A DNA stretch of 64,000 bases from assembly GCA_963575645.1 (NCBI GenBank), contig OY754473.1, positions 1,550,001 through 1,614,000 on the forward strand. The letters run 5' to 3'. This document shows, piece after piece, positions 54,241 through 64,000 of this stretch. This DNA is from Xanthostigma xanthostigma. Its lineage: Eukaryota; Arthropoda; Insecta; Raphidioptera; Raphidiidae. The position numbers were made by a program, and so were the translations under genes. The notes below the pieces were generated by a model, which worked only from the letters and a program-made list of their open reading frames with translations, was not told the origin of the DNA and searched no databases. Each line of letters starts with the position of its first letter. Position 1 is the stretch's first letter.

Positions 54241-56097
54241 TTATTTATGTGTCAGTTTGTGAGTATTCAAAGTTCTTGAGTGACCGAAACACTTTTTACA
54301 TATTTCACACTGATATCGTTTCTCACCAGTATGTGTCTGTTTGTGAGTATTCAAATGGCCTGACTGAGTGAAACACTTTTTACATATGTCACACTGATAC
54401 GGTTTTTCACCTGTATGTGTCAGTTTATGAGCTTTTAAATTTCTTAAGTGAGCGAAACACTTTTTACAAATGTCACACTGATACGGTTTCTCACCAGTAT
54501 GTGTCAATTTGTGAGTATTTAAATTGCATGACTGAATGAAATACTTTTTACAAATGTCACACTGATACGGTGTCTTATCAGTATGTGTCAATTTGTGAGT
54601 TTTTAAAGTTCTTGACTGAGTGAAACACTTTTTACAAATGTCACACTCATATGGTTTCTCACCAGTATGTGTCAGTTTGTGATTATTTAAATTGCTTGAA
54701 TGAGCAAAACACTTTTTACAAATGTCACACTGATATCGTTTCTCACCAGTATGTGTCAGTTTGTGATACTTTAAACTGTTTGAGTAAATGAAACACTTTT
54801 TACAAATGTCACACTGATACGGTTTCTCATCAGAATGTGTCAATTTGTGAGTTTTCAAAGTGCCTGAATGAGTGAAACACTTTTTACAAATGTCACACTG
54901 ATGCGGTTTCTCACCAGTATGTGCCAATTTGTGAGTAATTAAATTGATTGACTGAATGAAATACTTTTTACAAATGTCACACTGATACGGTGTCTTGTCA
55001 GTATGTGTCAATTTGTGAGTTTTCAAAGTACTTGACTGAGTGAAACACTTTTTACAAATGTCACAGTGATATGGTTTCTCACCAGTATGTGTCAGTTTGT
55101 GAGAATTTAAACTGCTTAACTGAGTGAAACACTTTTTACAAATGTCACACTGATACGGTTTCTCATCAGTATGTGTCAATTTGTGAGTTTTCAAAGTTCT
55201 TGACTGAGTGAAACACTTTTTACAAATGTCACACTGATATGGTTTCTCACATGTACTTGCACGTTTGTGAGTTTTCATAAAGCTCGATTTAGTATTACGT
55301 TTTTTACATGTGTCGTTAATCTTAAAATGACGCGATTTTACTTTGTCAACTTGCGTGTGCTTCGCACGATCTATCGATGTATCTTTAATTTCTTCTTCAA
55401 ATTTGTTAAAATTATCTCCCACACCCGAAGAATGAAAACTCTCGAAGTTTTCCGATTTGATACCAAAACCGACCTTTGTGTCTTCGCAGCTGATTTCGCT
55501 AACTCCTTTGGAAAAATCGTTTACTGGGTCATCAATAGATTCCGTCAGAATTAATGAATCGTCCATCGGTTCATCTTTGATTTCGGATTTTAAATACATT
55601 TCCTCAATATTTTTGCATGTCGAGTCAAAATTTGCAGGTTCCTCTAATTTCCAGTTAACATTCATGTCTTGTACCAATTTATTGTCGCCAAGATTGATAA
55701 GTGATTTCTCGCCATCCTTAGATAAAGGTTCTAAGATGTCATCACCACAGTCTGCTGAAATTATTGAATTATCTTGCTCTTCTTTTATTTCGGTTTTTAA
55801 AGACATTTCCATGTTAATTTCGCTTGCTGATTTATAATTTCCATATTCTTTGTCTCTCCAATTGACATTTATGTCATGGAGTTCCGAAAACTTGCGACTT
55901 GCGTTGTCTGCATTGGTGTTATCGATTAAAGAATCCGCTTTAGAAAATTCTTCTTCTATATCATGAACGGATTCCGTCAGATATAATATATCGTCCATTG
56001 GTTCACGTTTGATTTCGGATTTTATAGTAATTTCCTCAAAATTTTTGCACGCCGAGTTAAAATTTTTAGATTCTTCCACTTTCCCGTTGACGTCCAT
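54241..56097 (-). CDS. Unit G: ZAD-less C2H2 zinc-finger protein, 12 fingers, chimeric
   Basis: 618 residues from the conserved ATG. Contact residues: QRTT, QSSS, QSTT, QINT, HGTT, YNSY, HSNN, QRTT, QCNT, HRNA, QGHT, HRTT. Fingers 4 and 9 have Tyr for the third Cys (KKYF) and follow a TDKTP linker, a module also present as unit H finger 4. The N-terminal linker matches unit F, whereas linker repeat 4 and the fingers match unit H, so the gene is a fusion of two relatives. A 2-base insertion upstream breaks the older frame (56199-56387), again leaving the ATG as first start. The terminal finger of the ancestor has decayed after the stop. Confidence 0.75.
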   Translation of the reverse strand: MDVNGKVEESKNFNSACKNFEEITIKSEIKREPMDDILYLTESVHDIEEEFSKADSLIDNTNADNASRKFSELHDINVNWRDKEYGNYKSASEINMEMSLKTEIKEEQDNSIISADCGDDILEPLSKDGEKSLINLGDNKLVQDMNVNWKLEEPANFDSTCKNIEEMYLKSEIKDEPMDDSLILTESIDDPVNDFSKGVSEISCEDTKVGFGIKSENFESFHSSGVGDNFNKFEEEIKDTSIDRAKHTQVDKVKSRHFKINDTCKKRNTKSSFMKTHKRASTCEKPYQCDICKKCFTQSRTLKTHKLTHTDEKPYQCDICKKCFTQLSSLNSHKLTHTGEKPYHCDICKKCFTQSSTLKTHKLTHTDKTPYQCDICKKYFIQSINLITHKLAHTGEKPHQCDICKKCFTHSGTLKTHKLTHSDEKPYQCDICKKCFIYSNSLKYHKLTHTGEKRYQCDICKKCFAHSSNLNNHKLTHTGEKPYECDICKKCFTQSRTLKTHKLTHTDKTPYQCDICKKYFIQSCNLNTHKLTHTGEKPYQCDICKKCFAHLRNLKAHKLTHTGEKPYQCDICKKCFTQSGHLNTHKQTHTGEKRYQCEICKKCFGHSRTLNTHKLTHK

Positions 56098-56488
56098 GTC
56101 TTCCGTCAATTTACTGTCGGCAATATCAATACAATTATGTGTTTCTTCGTGACCCTTAGATAAGGTGTCCACTGTGTAATCAGTTAAGTTTGCTGGATTT
56201 AATGAATTATCATCAATTTGTCCGTCACTTTTATTTTGGATTTTAAAGAAGTTTCGTCGTAGATTTCCCTAGCTGGATTTAAATTCTTAAAATCTTTCTC
56301 TCTCCAATTGACATTCAAGTCAAATGCGTGTTTAGATTCCGTGGATTCACACTTCACAGTGATGTCAGCATTAGTGTTATCGATCAATGGCTCATCAGAT
56401 GGCCTCTGAATAGACTCGAAGTTTTATCAGCTTGTATTATTTGCATAATTTAACAGATAAAATTTTTGTTCCCGTCACCATTTCTTAC
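56098..56488 (-). pseudogene. Unit G decayed 5' part of main exon
   Basis: Linker repeat 1 is cut by a 2-base insertion near 56229; the ZAD half carries the family lesion. Confidence 0.7.
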
Positions 56489-57777
56489 CTAAAACAAAAA
56501 AAGAATTAGAAATACGATCGAAAAGGAAATTGACAACAAAACAGGTAGGTACCATTTTTGAAAACCAAATGTTTTATAATTATTAATATATCCATCTTTT
56601 AAACTTGAAAAATTTAGAAAAGGAGGAAATACAATTTATAATACACTTCTAGAAAAATTCCAAAGTTTGCAGCGTTCACGATTATTATTTACATTTAGTA
56701 TATAAATTCACTGTCAACTTTTTTTAGACACACGACAGTGTGTCAAATGTTCGGCAAACACTTTCTAGCTACTTTCGACCCCATTTCATTAAAAATCTAT
56801 TGGAAAAAAAATTTAGTCAGTTTGAATTACATCTTGCTTCCAAATTTCGACTATTTCAACATTATTTTTTCATTTTGTGGTTTCCTGTAGGTATGGAGTT
56901 TTTGTATTGATGTGTTTTAATAATTACTCAACACGTTTCAGTTTCCTTTAATTAATTTTATTGTCACAACAGAAAATTTATCTTCCGTATCAAAAAGAAA
57001 ATAAAAAAGAAAACTACTTCTAGTTTAGCACAGTGGGTTGCACAGCACTCGCTGCATCCTCGATATCCTGTTTTGAAGGTCTACAAAATATATTGTTGAT
57101 AGATAGCACTCACTCCTTTACCCAGAATCAAAAAAAACATTTTTATATTGTTTTATTGAAATAGATGATTACATGAGGCCTCAGATCACACTTAGAAACA
57201 CCCAACCCGCCATGCGGTGTGCGTAAAGAGGGGGGGTGGTGGTTTAAAAATTGTTAAAAATATGGACACTGGACAGTCGTTTAACATACCCCACACTCCA
57301 CTGTTCTGAGTCAACATAATATGGCTCCTCTACCCTGATATGTTGTATACTAACGTAAATGTTGGAGAATTTTACAGATGTTGGTCGTTCCGAAAGTAAC
57401 TAACAAGATGGCTATACGGTATTAAAAATGACTTCTACCTAAGAACAATATTCAGTCCTATTATTATTTAATATAGGACGTTTCTGCCATTTTTTTTTTT
57501 TTGGTTTGTTTCAACTAGCAATACATTCTTTAACTGTTCTATAGAATTCAATAAAAATCACAGGTGTTCAGTTCATTAGAATTTTACCCAACTGTGCCCA
57601 GTGATCTCAATTCGCTTTTTGTACATGAACCCTTTTTTCATACTTAAGTTTTTGTTGGAATTGAATCTATATTCACATATTTTTAATTAAAATTAGAGAA
57701 ATGCATTAATAAGCTATATTAAAGAAAAATATATTTTAGACTTTATTAAACTATCTGACAAGAAGAAATATTATTAC

Positions 57778-57926
57778 CTGAACAGGAGCACACGTCATAA
57801 TTGCATTAGCCACGAGGTTTTCAAATCTAGTTGAAAAGGAAAACAAGTCTAATATCTTAACGTCACTCGATAAACACAATCGACTTATTTTATAAGGACA
57901 AAGTCAGTTTTCGAGATTTCACTCAT
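57778..57926 (-). pseudogene. Unit G remnant of ZAD exon 1
   Basis: 149 bases and nearly identical to the unit F copy at 52834-52982. Confidence 0.7.
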
Positions 57927-58542
57927 TGTGCGAATTTTAACACGAATTTTCTGAACAAATTTTCCATACAAATTCACAGAAACCATATGTGAAATTAGTT
58001 CGTTTTTGCAGAAAGCATTGTCAGAAAAACTAGTTAACAATGGTCTGAGGGACCATTCATTAATTACGTACGGGTCTCGATTGTTTCATCAAAATTTATT
58101 TTAAATTGCTTGGTTTTCGTAAGAGAAAACAGCCACAAATTTAGTAACCATGTGCATAGCTACGACACTAGAAACCAAAACGATATTTGTCTACCTAAAC
58201 GAATATGCGCTAAAAGCACATATGGACCTAACTGGTTATGCATTAAATTATTTAAAAAACTACCATGCTCGGTTCGCAATTTGCAATAAAAAAATTTAAA
58301 AAAATAATTACGGTCTATCTGACAAATGAGGCATTTCATTCTGTCGACGAATTTTTAACTGCAGATGTCAAGGTGAGCTAAAAAGTTGCATTTTTACTGT
58401 ATATATTAGTATTTTTTTTTAACAATGAAGAGTTACCACTATGGACATAAGTAATTACGTAGGTACACTTTCTGTATCTGACGCTTTAATATTCAGATGG
58501 AATTTGTAGAAAAAATTATCAAACAGTTATAATAAAGGATAT

Positions 58543-58548
58543 TTTATT
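58543..58548 (-). terminator. Unit H poly(A) signal
   Basis: AATAAA on the minus strand, separated from the stop by the LINE fragment. Confidence 0.45.
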
Positions 58549-58618
58549 TAAAGAAAATATTAAGCATGTCTGCGATTACATAGATATGGCATTAATAATA
58601 TTAAAACTTAGTGTAAAG

Positions 58619-59090
58619 GCCAATGCAAACAATAATAATAATAATAAATTTTTATTGCACATAATAAACGTACAAAAGGCACGGTTCAACTTTAAGTTGA
58701 CCCTTCCACCTAGCCCAGTTACATGACAAAATTTTTTTACAAAAAAATACTAAGATTACAATAACAGTTGTTCTGTCAGTAGTTTGTTATAACTAAATTT
58801 TAAAAAATTGTTCTTATTGTAATTTTTAACATGAGCAGGCAGATCATTCCACGCATTGGATGCAACGTATATAAAACCTTTTTGATACGCCACTGTTTTA
58901 TGTATGTCAATTAAAAAATTTAATTTTAAACGTGTAGAATGATCGAGACATGCTGTTTTAAGTTTTTCTAATAAGTGTATGGGTCAACGTTTTTTATAAC
59001 ATTGTAGATAAAACTATACGTATGCCATTTCCTGCGATATGACATGTTTAAAAGTGTGTATTTATTAAGGTATGGCCTGATATGCTCCCT
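58619..59090 (-). mobile_element. LINE 3' fragment in unit H 3' UTR
   Basis: Paralogue of 53697-54160 with the same insertion point after gccaatgcaaacaat and only scattered differences. Confidence 0.8.
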
Positions 59091-59171
59091 GTACCTACTC
59101 TTATTTCAAAGATCAAACTAAATGTTTCACGTCGGTATGATTACGTTGGTGAGACTTTAGAGGTGCATGAT

Positions 59172-60860
59172 TTATGTATGTGTCAGTTTGTGATTATTCA
59201 AAGTTCTTGAGTGAGCGAAACACTTTTTACAAATGTCACACTGATACGGTTTCACTCCAGTATGTGTCAGTTTGTGAGAATTTAAATTGCTTGATTGACC
59301 GAAACCCTTTTTACATATTTCACACTGATATCGTTTCTCACCAGTATGTGTCTGTTTGTGAATATTCAAATGGCCTGACTGAGTGAAACACTTTTTACAT
59401 ATGTCACACTGATACGGTTTTTCACCTGTATGTGTCAGTTTATGAGTATTTAAATTTCTTAAGTGAGCGAAACACTTTTTACAAATGGCACACTGATGCG
59501 GTTTCTCACCAGTATGTGTCAGTTTGTGAGAATTCAAACTGCTTAACTGAGTGAAACACTTTTTACAAATGTCACACTGATACGGTTTCTCATCAAAATG
59601 TGTCAATTTGTGAGTTTTCAAAGTGCCTGAATGAGTGAAACACTTTTTACAAATGTCACACTGATGCGGTTTCTCACCAGTATGTGTCAATTTGTGAGTA
59701 ATTAAATTGCTTGACTGAATGAAATACTTTTTACAAATGTCACACTGATACGGTGTCTTATCAGTATGTGTCAATTTGTGAGTTTTCAAAGTTCTTGATT
59801 GAGTGAAACACTTTTTACAAATGTCACACTGATGCGGTTTCTTACCAGTATGTGTCAGTTTATGAGATATTAAATTGCTTGACTGAATGAAACACTTTTT
59901 ACAAATGTCACACTGATACGGTTTCACACCTGTATGTGTCAGTTTGTGAGAATTTAAATTGCTTGAGTGAGCGAAACACTTTTTACAAATGTCACACTGA
60001 TATGGTTTCTCACATGTTCTTGCACGTTTGTGAGTTTTCATAAAATTCGATTTAGTATTACGTTTTTTACCGGTGTCGTTAATCTTAAAATGACGCGATT
60101 TTACTTTGTCAACTTGCGTGTGCTTCGCACGATCTATCGATGTATCTTTAATTTCTTCTTCAAATTTGTTAAAATTATCTCCCACACCCGAAGAATGAAA
60201 ACTCTCGAAGTTTTCCGATTTGATACCAAAACTAACCTTTGTGTCTTCGCAGCTGATTTCGCTAACTCCTTTGGAAAAATCGTTTACTGGGTCATCAATA
60301 GATTCAGTCAGAATTAATGAATCGCCCATCGGTTCATCTTTGATTTCGGATTTTAAATACATTTTCTTAATATTTTTGCATGTTGAGTCAAAATTTGCAG
60401 GTTCCTCTAATTTCCAGTTAACATTCATGTCTTGTACCAATTTATTGTCGCCAAGATTGATAAATGATTTCTCGCCATCCTTAGATAAAGGTTCTAAAAG
60501 GTCATCAGCACAGTCTGGCGAAGTTATTGAATTATCTTGCTCTTCTTTAATTTCGTATTTTAAAGACATTTCTATGTTAATTTCGCTTGCTGAATTATAA
60601 TTTTCATATTCTTTCTCTTTCCAGTTGACATTTATGTCATTGAGTTCCGAAAACTTACGACTTGCGTTGTCTGCATTGGTGTTATCGATTAAAGAATGCC
60701 CTTTAGAAAAATCTTCTATTGTGTCATCAACAGATTCCGTCAGAAATAATATATCGTCCATCGGTTCACGTTCGATTTCGGATTTTATAGTAATTTCCTC
60801 GGTATTTTTGCATGCCGAGTTAAAATTCTCAGATTCTTCCACTTTCCCGTTGACATCCAT
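59172..60860 (-). CDS. Unit H: ZAD-less C2H2 zinc-finger protein, 10 fingers
   Basis: 562 residues from the conserved ATG. Contact residues: HSNS, QSNS, QRTT, QSNT, HGTT, QSSS, HRNT, QGHI, QSNS, HRTN. Finger 4 is the TDKTP/KKYF module; finger 6 follows an unusual FDEKP linker and finger 7 reads QCAIC. Linker lysine motifs are IKSE, IERE (Lys lost), IKEE and IKDE. A 2-base deletion at about 60938 puts the older upstream frame (60919-61140) out of register. The frame ends THT-stop, one finger short of the ancestral array. Confidence 0.75.
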   Translation of the reverse strand: MDVNGKVEESENFNSACKNTEEITIKSEIEREPMDDILFLTESVDDTIEDFSKGHSLIDNTNADNASRKFSELNDINVNWKEKEYENYNSASEINIEMSLKYEIKEEQDNSITSPDCADDLLEPLSKDGEKSFINLGDNKLVQDMNVNWKLEEPANFDSTCKNIKKMYLKSEIKDEPMGDSLILTESIDDPVNDFSKGVSEISCEDTKVSFGIKSENFESFHSSGVGDNFNKFEEEIKDTSIDRAKHTQVDKVKSRHFKINDTGKKRNTKSNFMKTHKRARTCEKPYQCDICKKCFAHSSNLNSHKLTHTGVKPYQCDICKKCFIQSSNLISHKLTHTGKKPHQCDICKKCFTQSRTLKTHKLTHTDKTPYQCDICKKYFIQSSNLITHKLTHTGEKPHQCDICKKCFTHSGTLKTHKLTHFDEKPYQCDICKKCFTQLSSLNSHKLTHTGEKPHQCAICKKCFAHLRNLNTHKLTHTGEKPYQCDICKKCFTQSGHLNIHKQTHTGEKRYQCEICKKGFGQSSNLNSHKLTHTGVKPYQCDICKKCFAHSRTLNNHKLTHT

Positions 60861-61268
60861 GTCTTCCGTCAATTTACTGTCGCCAATAGCAATACGATTA
60901 TCTGTTTCTTCGTCACCCTTAGATGAAGTGTCCACTGTGACCAGTTAAGTCTGCTGGATTTAATGAATTATCATCAATTTGTCCGTCACTTATTTTGGAT
61001 TTTAAAACGTCCTGGGTTTTGCTAGCTGGATTTAATTTCTTAAAATCTTTCTCTCTCCAATTGAAATTCAAGTCAAATGCGTCTTTAGAGTCCGTGGATT
61101 CACACTTCACAGTGATGTCAGCATTAGTGTTATCGACCAATGGCTCATCAGATGGCCTCTGAATAGACTCGAGATTAGAGTTTTTGTCTACATAGCATTG
61201 TAGAATTTTATCTGTATTATTTGCATCATTTAACAGATAAAATTTGGCATCCCGTCACCATTTCTTAT
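60861..61268 (-). pseudogene. Unit H decayed 5' part of main exon
   Basis: Out-of-frame linker repeat 1 and ZAD half ending FIC-stop. Confidence 0.7.
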
Positions 61269-62389
61269 CTGAAACAAAAGAAAAATTAGAAATCAGATCG
61301 AAAAAGAAAGTGAAAAAAAAAGCATTTTTGAAAACAAAATAGAATCGTAGTTAATAAACCCATATTTTACAATTTGACCTTTTTTTTAACAATGAAATGT
61401 TTAAAAAAGAAAGCAAACTTTACGATTAATTTCTACATTTAGTAAATAAGTTCACCGTTAACTTTTTTTATACACAGAACAGTGTGTCAGAAGTTCGGCA
61501 AACACTTTCGAGCTACTTTTGATCCCCCTTTTATTAAAAATCTATTAAAAAAAACGTTAGTCAGTTTGAATTAAATCTTGTTTCTAAATTTCGATTATTT
61601 AGACATTATTTTTTCGTTTTGAGTTTTTGTATTGATGTGTTTTAATAATTACTCAACACGCTTCGGTTTCCTTTAATTAATTTTATTGTTACAACAAAAT
61701 TTATCTTCCATATCAAAAAGAAAACTACTACTAGTTGAACACAGTGGGTTGCACAGCACTCTCTGCATCTTCTATATCGTGTTTTGTAGGTCTACAAAAT
61801 ATATTGTTGATAGATAGCACTCAGTACTTTACCCTGAATCAAAGAAACATATTTTTACTTTGTTTTATTGAAATAGATGATTATTATATGAGGCCTCAGA
61901 TTCACACTTAGGCACACCCCTCCGGCCGCGATGTGTGCGAGGCAACACCACTCCGCCGATATGTTGTGTATTAACGTAAATGTTAGCGTTTTTTTACAGA
62001 TATTGATCATTCCGAAAGTAACTAACAAGATGGCTATACAGTATCAAAAAATGACTTATAAGTTCAGTATTCCGTCATATTAATATTTAATATGGAACTA
62101 TTGTGCCAATTTTTTTTTTGTGTGTTTCAACTGGAAATATATTCTTTAAATGTTCTATAGGATTCACTAAAAATCGCAGGTGTTCCACTCTGTAGAATTT
62201 TACCCAACTATGCCGAGTGATCTCAATTTCGTTTTTGTACTTGAACCCTTTCACAGTTAAGTTTTTGATGGAATTAACTCTACATTTACATTGTTTTAAA
62301 AAATTTTAAAATCAATTTATAATTATATTTACAGAAAAACATTACTAAGCTATATTAAATAAATTATAGACAAGAAGAAATATTATTAC

Positions 62390-62566
62390 CTGAACAGGAG
62401 CACACTTCATGATTGCATTAGCCGCGAGGTTTCCAAATCTGGTTAAAAAGGAAAACAAATCTAATATCGTAACGTCCAGAGATATTTAATACTCTGGTAA
62501 CGTCACTCGATAAACACAATCAACTTATTTTACAGGGACAAAGCCAGTTATCGAGATTTCACTCAT
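62390..62566 (-). pseudogene. Unit H remnant of ZAD exon 1 with 28-base insertion
   Basis: 177 bases: the shared 149-base remnant plus 28 bases around ccagagatatttaatactctgg (about 62475-62502), which form a small palindrome and duplicate ggtaacgtc. Confidence 0.7.
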
Positions 62567-63323
62567 TGTGTAAATTTTAACACGAAATTTCTGAACAAAT
62601 TTTCACCATACAAATTCACAGAAACCCTATGTGAAATTTAAAATTAGTTCGTTATTTGCTGAAATCATTGTCAGTAAATCTAGTTTAACAGAGGTGTTAG
62701 GGGCCATTCATTAATTACGTAAGGGTCCCGACTGTTTACTCACAATTTATATTAAATTGCTTAGTTTTCGTGCGAGAGAACAGCGACAAATTCAGTAGCC
62801 ATAATATGCTAAAAGCACATATGGACCTTAACTGGCTATGCATTAATTTATTTAATAAACTACCATGCTCGGAACGCAATTTGCAAATAAAAAATTTAAA
62901 AAAATAATAATCAAGGTCTATCTGATAAATGAGGCAGTTTATTCTGTCGACTAATTTTTAATAAATTGCAAATGTCAAGGTGAGCTAAAAAGTAAATTTT
63001 TATTGAAGGTATTATTTTTTTTAACAATAACGAGTTTTAACACAATGGTCAAAACTAATTATGTACACTTTCTGTGTCTGACCCTTTAATATTCCAAAGG
63101 AATTGAAAATAAAAATTTTTATATTATATTTTGGAGGCCAAGTAGTAGTGGTGCCAATATTTTTGCCCAATTTGCTGGAATTTTTACTTTAATCCAGTCA
63201 ACAGCTGATAATTTTAAGTACTTATTTTCTGCAATGCGTTCTTATCGCACTTGACGTCTACGTGATCAGCATAAGTCTTCAGTCTTGTAGAAAAAATTTT
63301 CAAACAATTATAATAAAAGATAT
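62567..63323 (-). other. Unit I 3' flank
   Basis: Duplicated cluster DNA like 34243-34960, with the decayed LINE piece at about 63132-63230. No gene. Confidence 0.5.
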
Positions 63324-63329
63324 TTTATT
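63324..63329 (-). terminator. Unit I poly(A) signal
   Basis: AATAAA on the minus strand. The 63370-63520 stretch between it and the stop is an AT-rich insertion absent from other units. Confidence 0.45.
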
Positions 63330-63670
63330 TAAAGAAAATATTAAACAATAAACATGTATACGATTCCATTGATATTGTTAGTGACTTTAATTTTTATTTT
63401 AACATATTGGTTTAGTTTTCTTAGATTTACGTATTTGTAAGTTGTATTGTAAATATGTACAAAGTTATTGTATCATTTAGTGTCGTTAAATAAATTACAA
63501 TTATTTTTCAATACGAAGAAAAAATCATTTCATTCAATAACAGATATTGCAATAATAATATTAAAATCTAGTGAAACGCAAACAATGTACCTACTATTAT
63601 TTCCAGGATCAAATGAATTATTGTTGCACGTCGGTATGAATACATTGGTGAGACTTCAGAGGTGCATGAT

Positions 63671-64000
63671 TTATGTATGAGTCAGTTTGTGATTATTCAA
63701 AGTTCTTGAGTAAGCGAAACACTTTTTACAAATTTCACACTGATACGGTTTCACACCAGTATGTGTCAGTTTGTGAGAATTTAAACTGCTTGACTGGTTA
63801 AAACACTTTTTACAAATGTCACACTGATACGGTTTTTCACCAGAATGGGTCAGATTGTGAGAATTTAAATTGCCTAAATGAGTGAAACGCTTTTTACAAA
63901 TGTCACAGTGATACGGTTTCTCACCAGTATGGGTCAGTTTGTGATACTTTAAACTGTTTGAGTAAATGAAACATTTTTTACAAATGTCACACTGATATCG
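63671..64000 (-). CDS. Unit I: C2H2 zinc-finger protein, last four fingers (partial)
   Basis: Frame open from the window edge (5' part missing) to TAA at 63671-63673, 109 codons. Four fingers with contact residues YNSY, HGNS, QSSS, YRTN. The second has KKRF in place of the family KKCF and HNLTH, and the fourth has QCEIC after a TGVKP linker, as in unit E. The end (LTHT-stop) matches unit H. Confidence 0.8.
   Translation of the reverse strand, partial: RYQCDICKKCFIYSNSLKYHKLTHTGEKPYHCDICKKRFTHLGNLNSHNLTHSGEKPYQCDICKKCFNQSSSLNSHKLTHTGVKPYQCEICKKCFAYSRTLNNHKLTHT

Noticed and set aside
21652-60948. Many plus-strand open frames of 60-165 codons opposite the zinc-finger genes
   Set aside because: They are antisense shadows of the repetitive finger and linker sequence; they recur with every unit and have cysteine/tyrosine or serine-rich low-complexity content.
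21540-64000. Regular ~84-bp repeats resembling a CRISPR or satellite array
   Set aside because: The period equals 28 codons and translates to C2H2 fingers on the minus strand.

Overview
The window is AT-rich nuclear DNA from an insect. The evidence is a family of C2H2 zinc-finger genes in which at least one member keeps a ZAD (zinc-finger-associated domain, the arthropod CxxC...CxxC N-terminal module), together with very many short non-autonomous DNA transposons, LINE fragments with (ATT)n tails and tRNA-derived SINEs. A LINE-tail motif near 16.39 kb looks like ones I associate with Lepidoptera, and the SINE near 18 kb like ones seen across several insect orders, so the order is left open (Lepidoptera is a weak favourite).

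Layout. 1-21 kb is gene-poor and almost entirely repeats: a 5'-truncated Jockey/CR1-type LINE (116-2955, minus), dispersed repeats, about fifteen hairpin or TIR-flanked MITE-like elements (several nested), a tRNA-derived SINE and one isolated GC-rich terminal exon at 4405-4563. From 21 kb to the right edge lies a head-to-tail tandem cluster of nine C2H2 zinc-finger genes, all on the minus strand and spaced mostly 4-6 kb apart, here called units A to I (stop codons near 21491, 25780, 30623, 35058, 44351, 48185, 54241, 59172 and 63671). They carry 12, 18, 12, 10, 10, 7, 12, 10 and at least 4 fingers. The cluster is interrupted at 37.3-38.4 kb, 39.8-43.7 kb and 50.5-51.9 kb by transposon insertions, whose empty sites survive in sister units.

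Each unit has the same plan: a small exon for the first half of a ZAD, an intron, then one large exon with the second half of the ZAD, an acidic linker built of repeats that carry SUMO-consensus-like IKxE motifs, and the finger array. Only unit D (exons 39210-39359 and 35058-36803, 631 residues) can encode a complete ZAD. Units A, B, C, E, F, G and H have lesions in both ZAD exons, including a shared TGT-TAA nonsense junction, yet all keep one long open frame from a conserved ATG (Met-Asp-Val-Asn-Gly) to the end of the fingers. The likely history is an ancestor like D with two linker repeats, followed by doubling of the linker, loss of the ZAD and amplification by unequal crossing-over, which made chimeric genes (G from F-like and H-like halves; C from B-like and D-like halves). 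The genes are expected to encode nuclear DNA-binding proteins whose differences fall mostly on DNA-contact residues and finger number.
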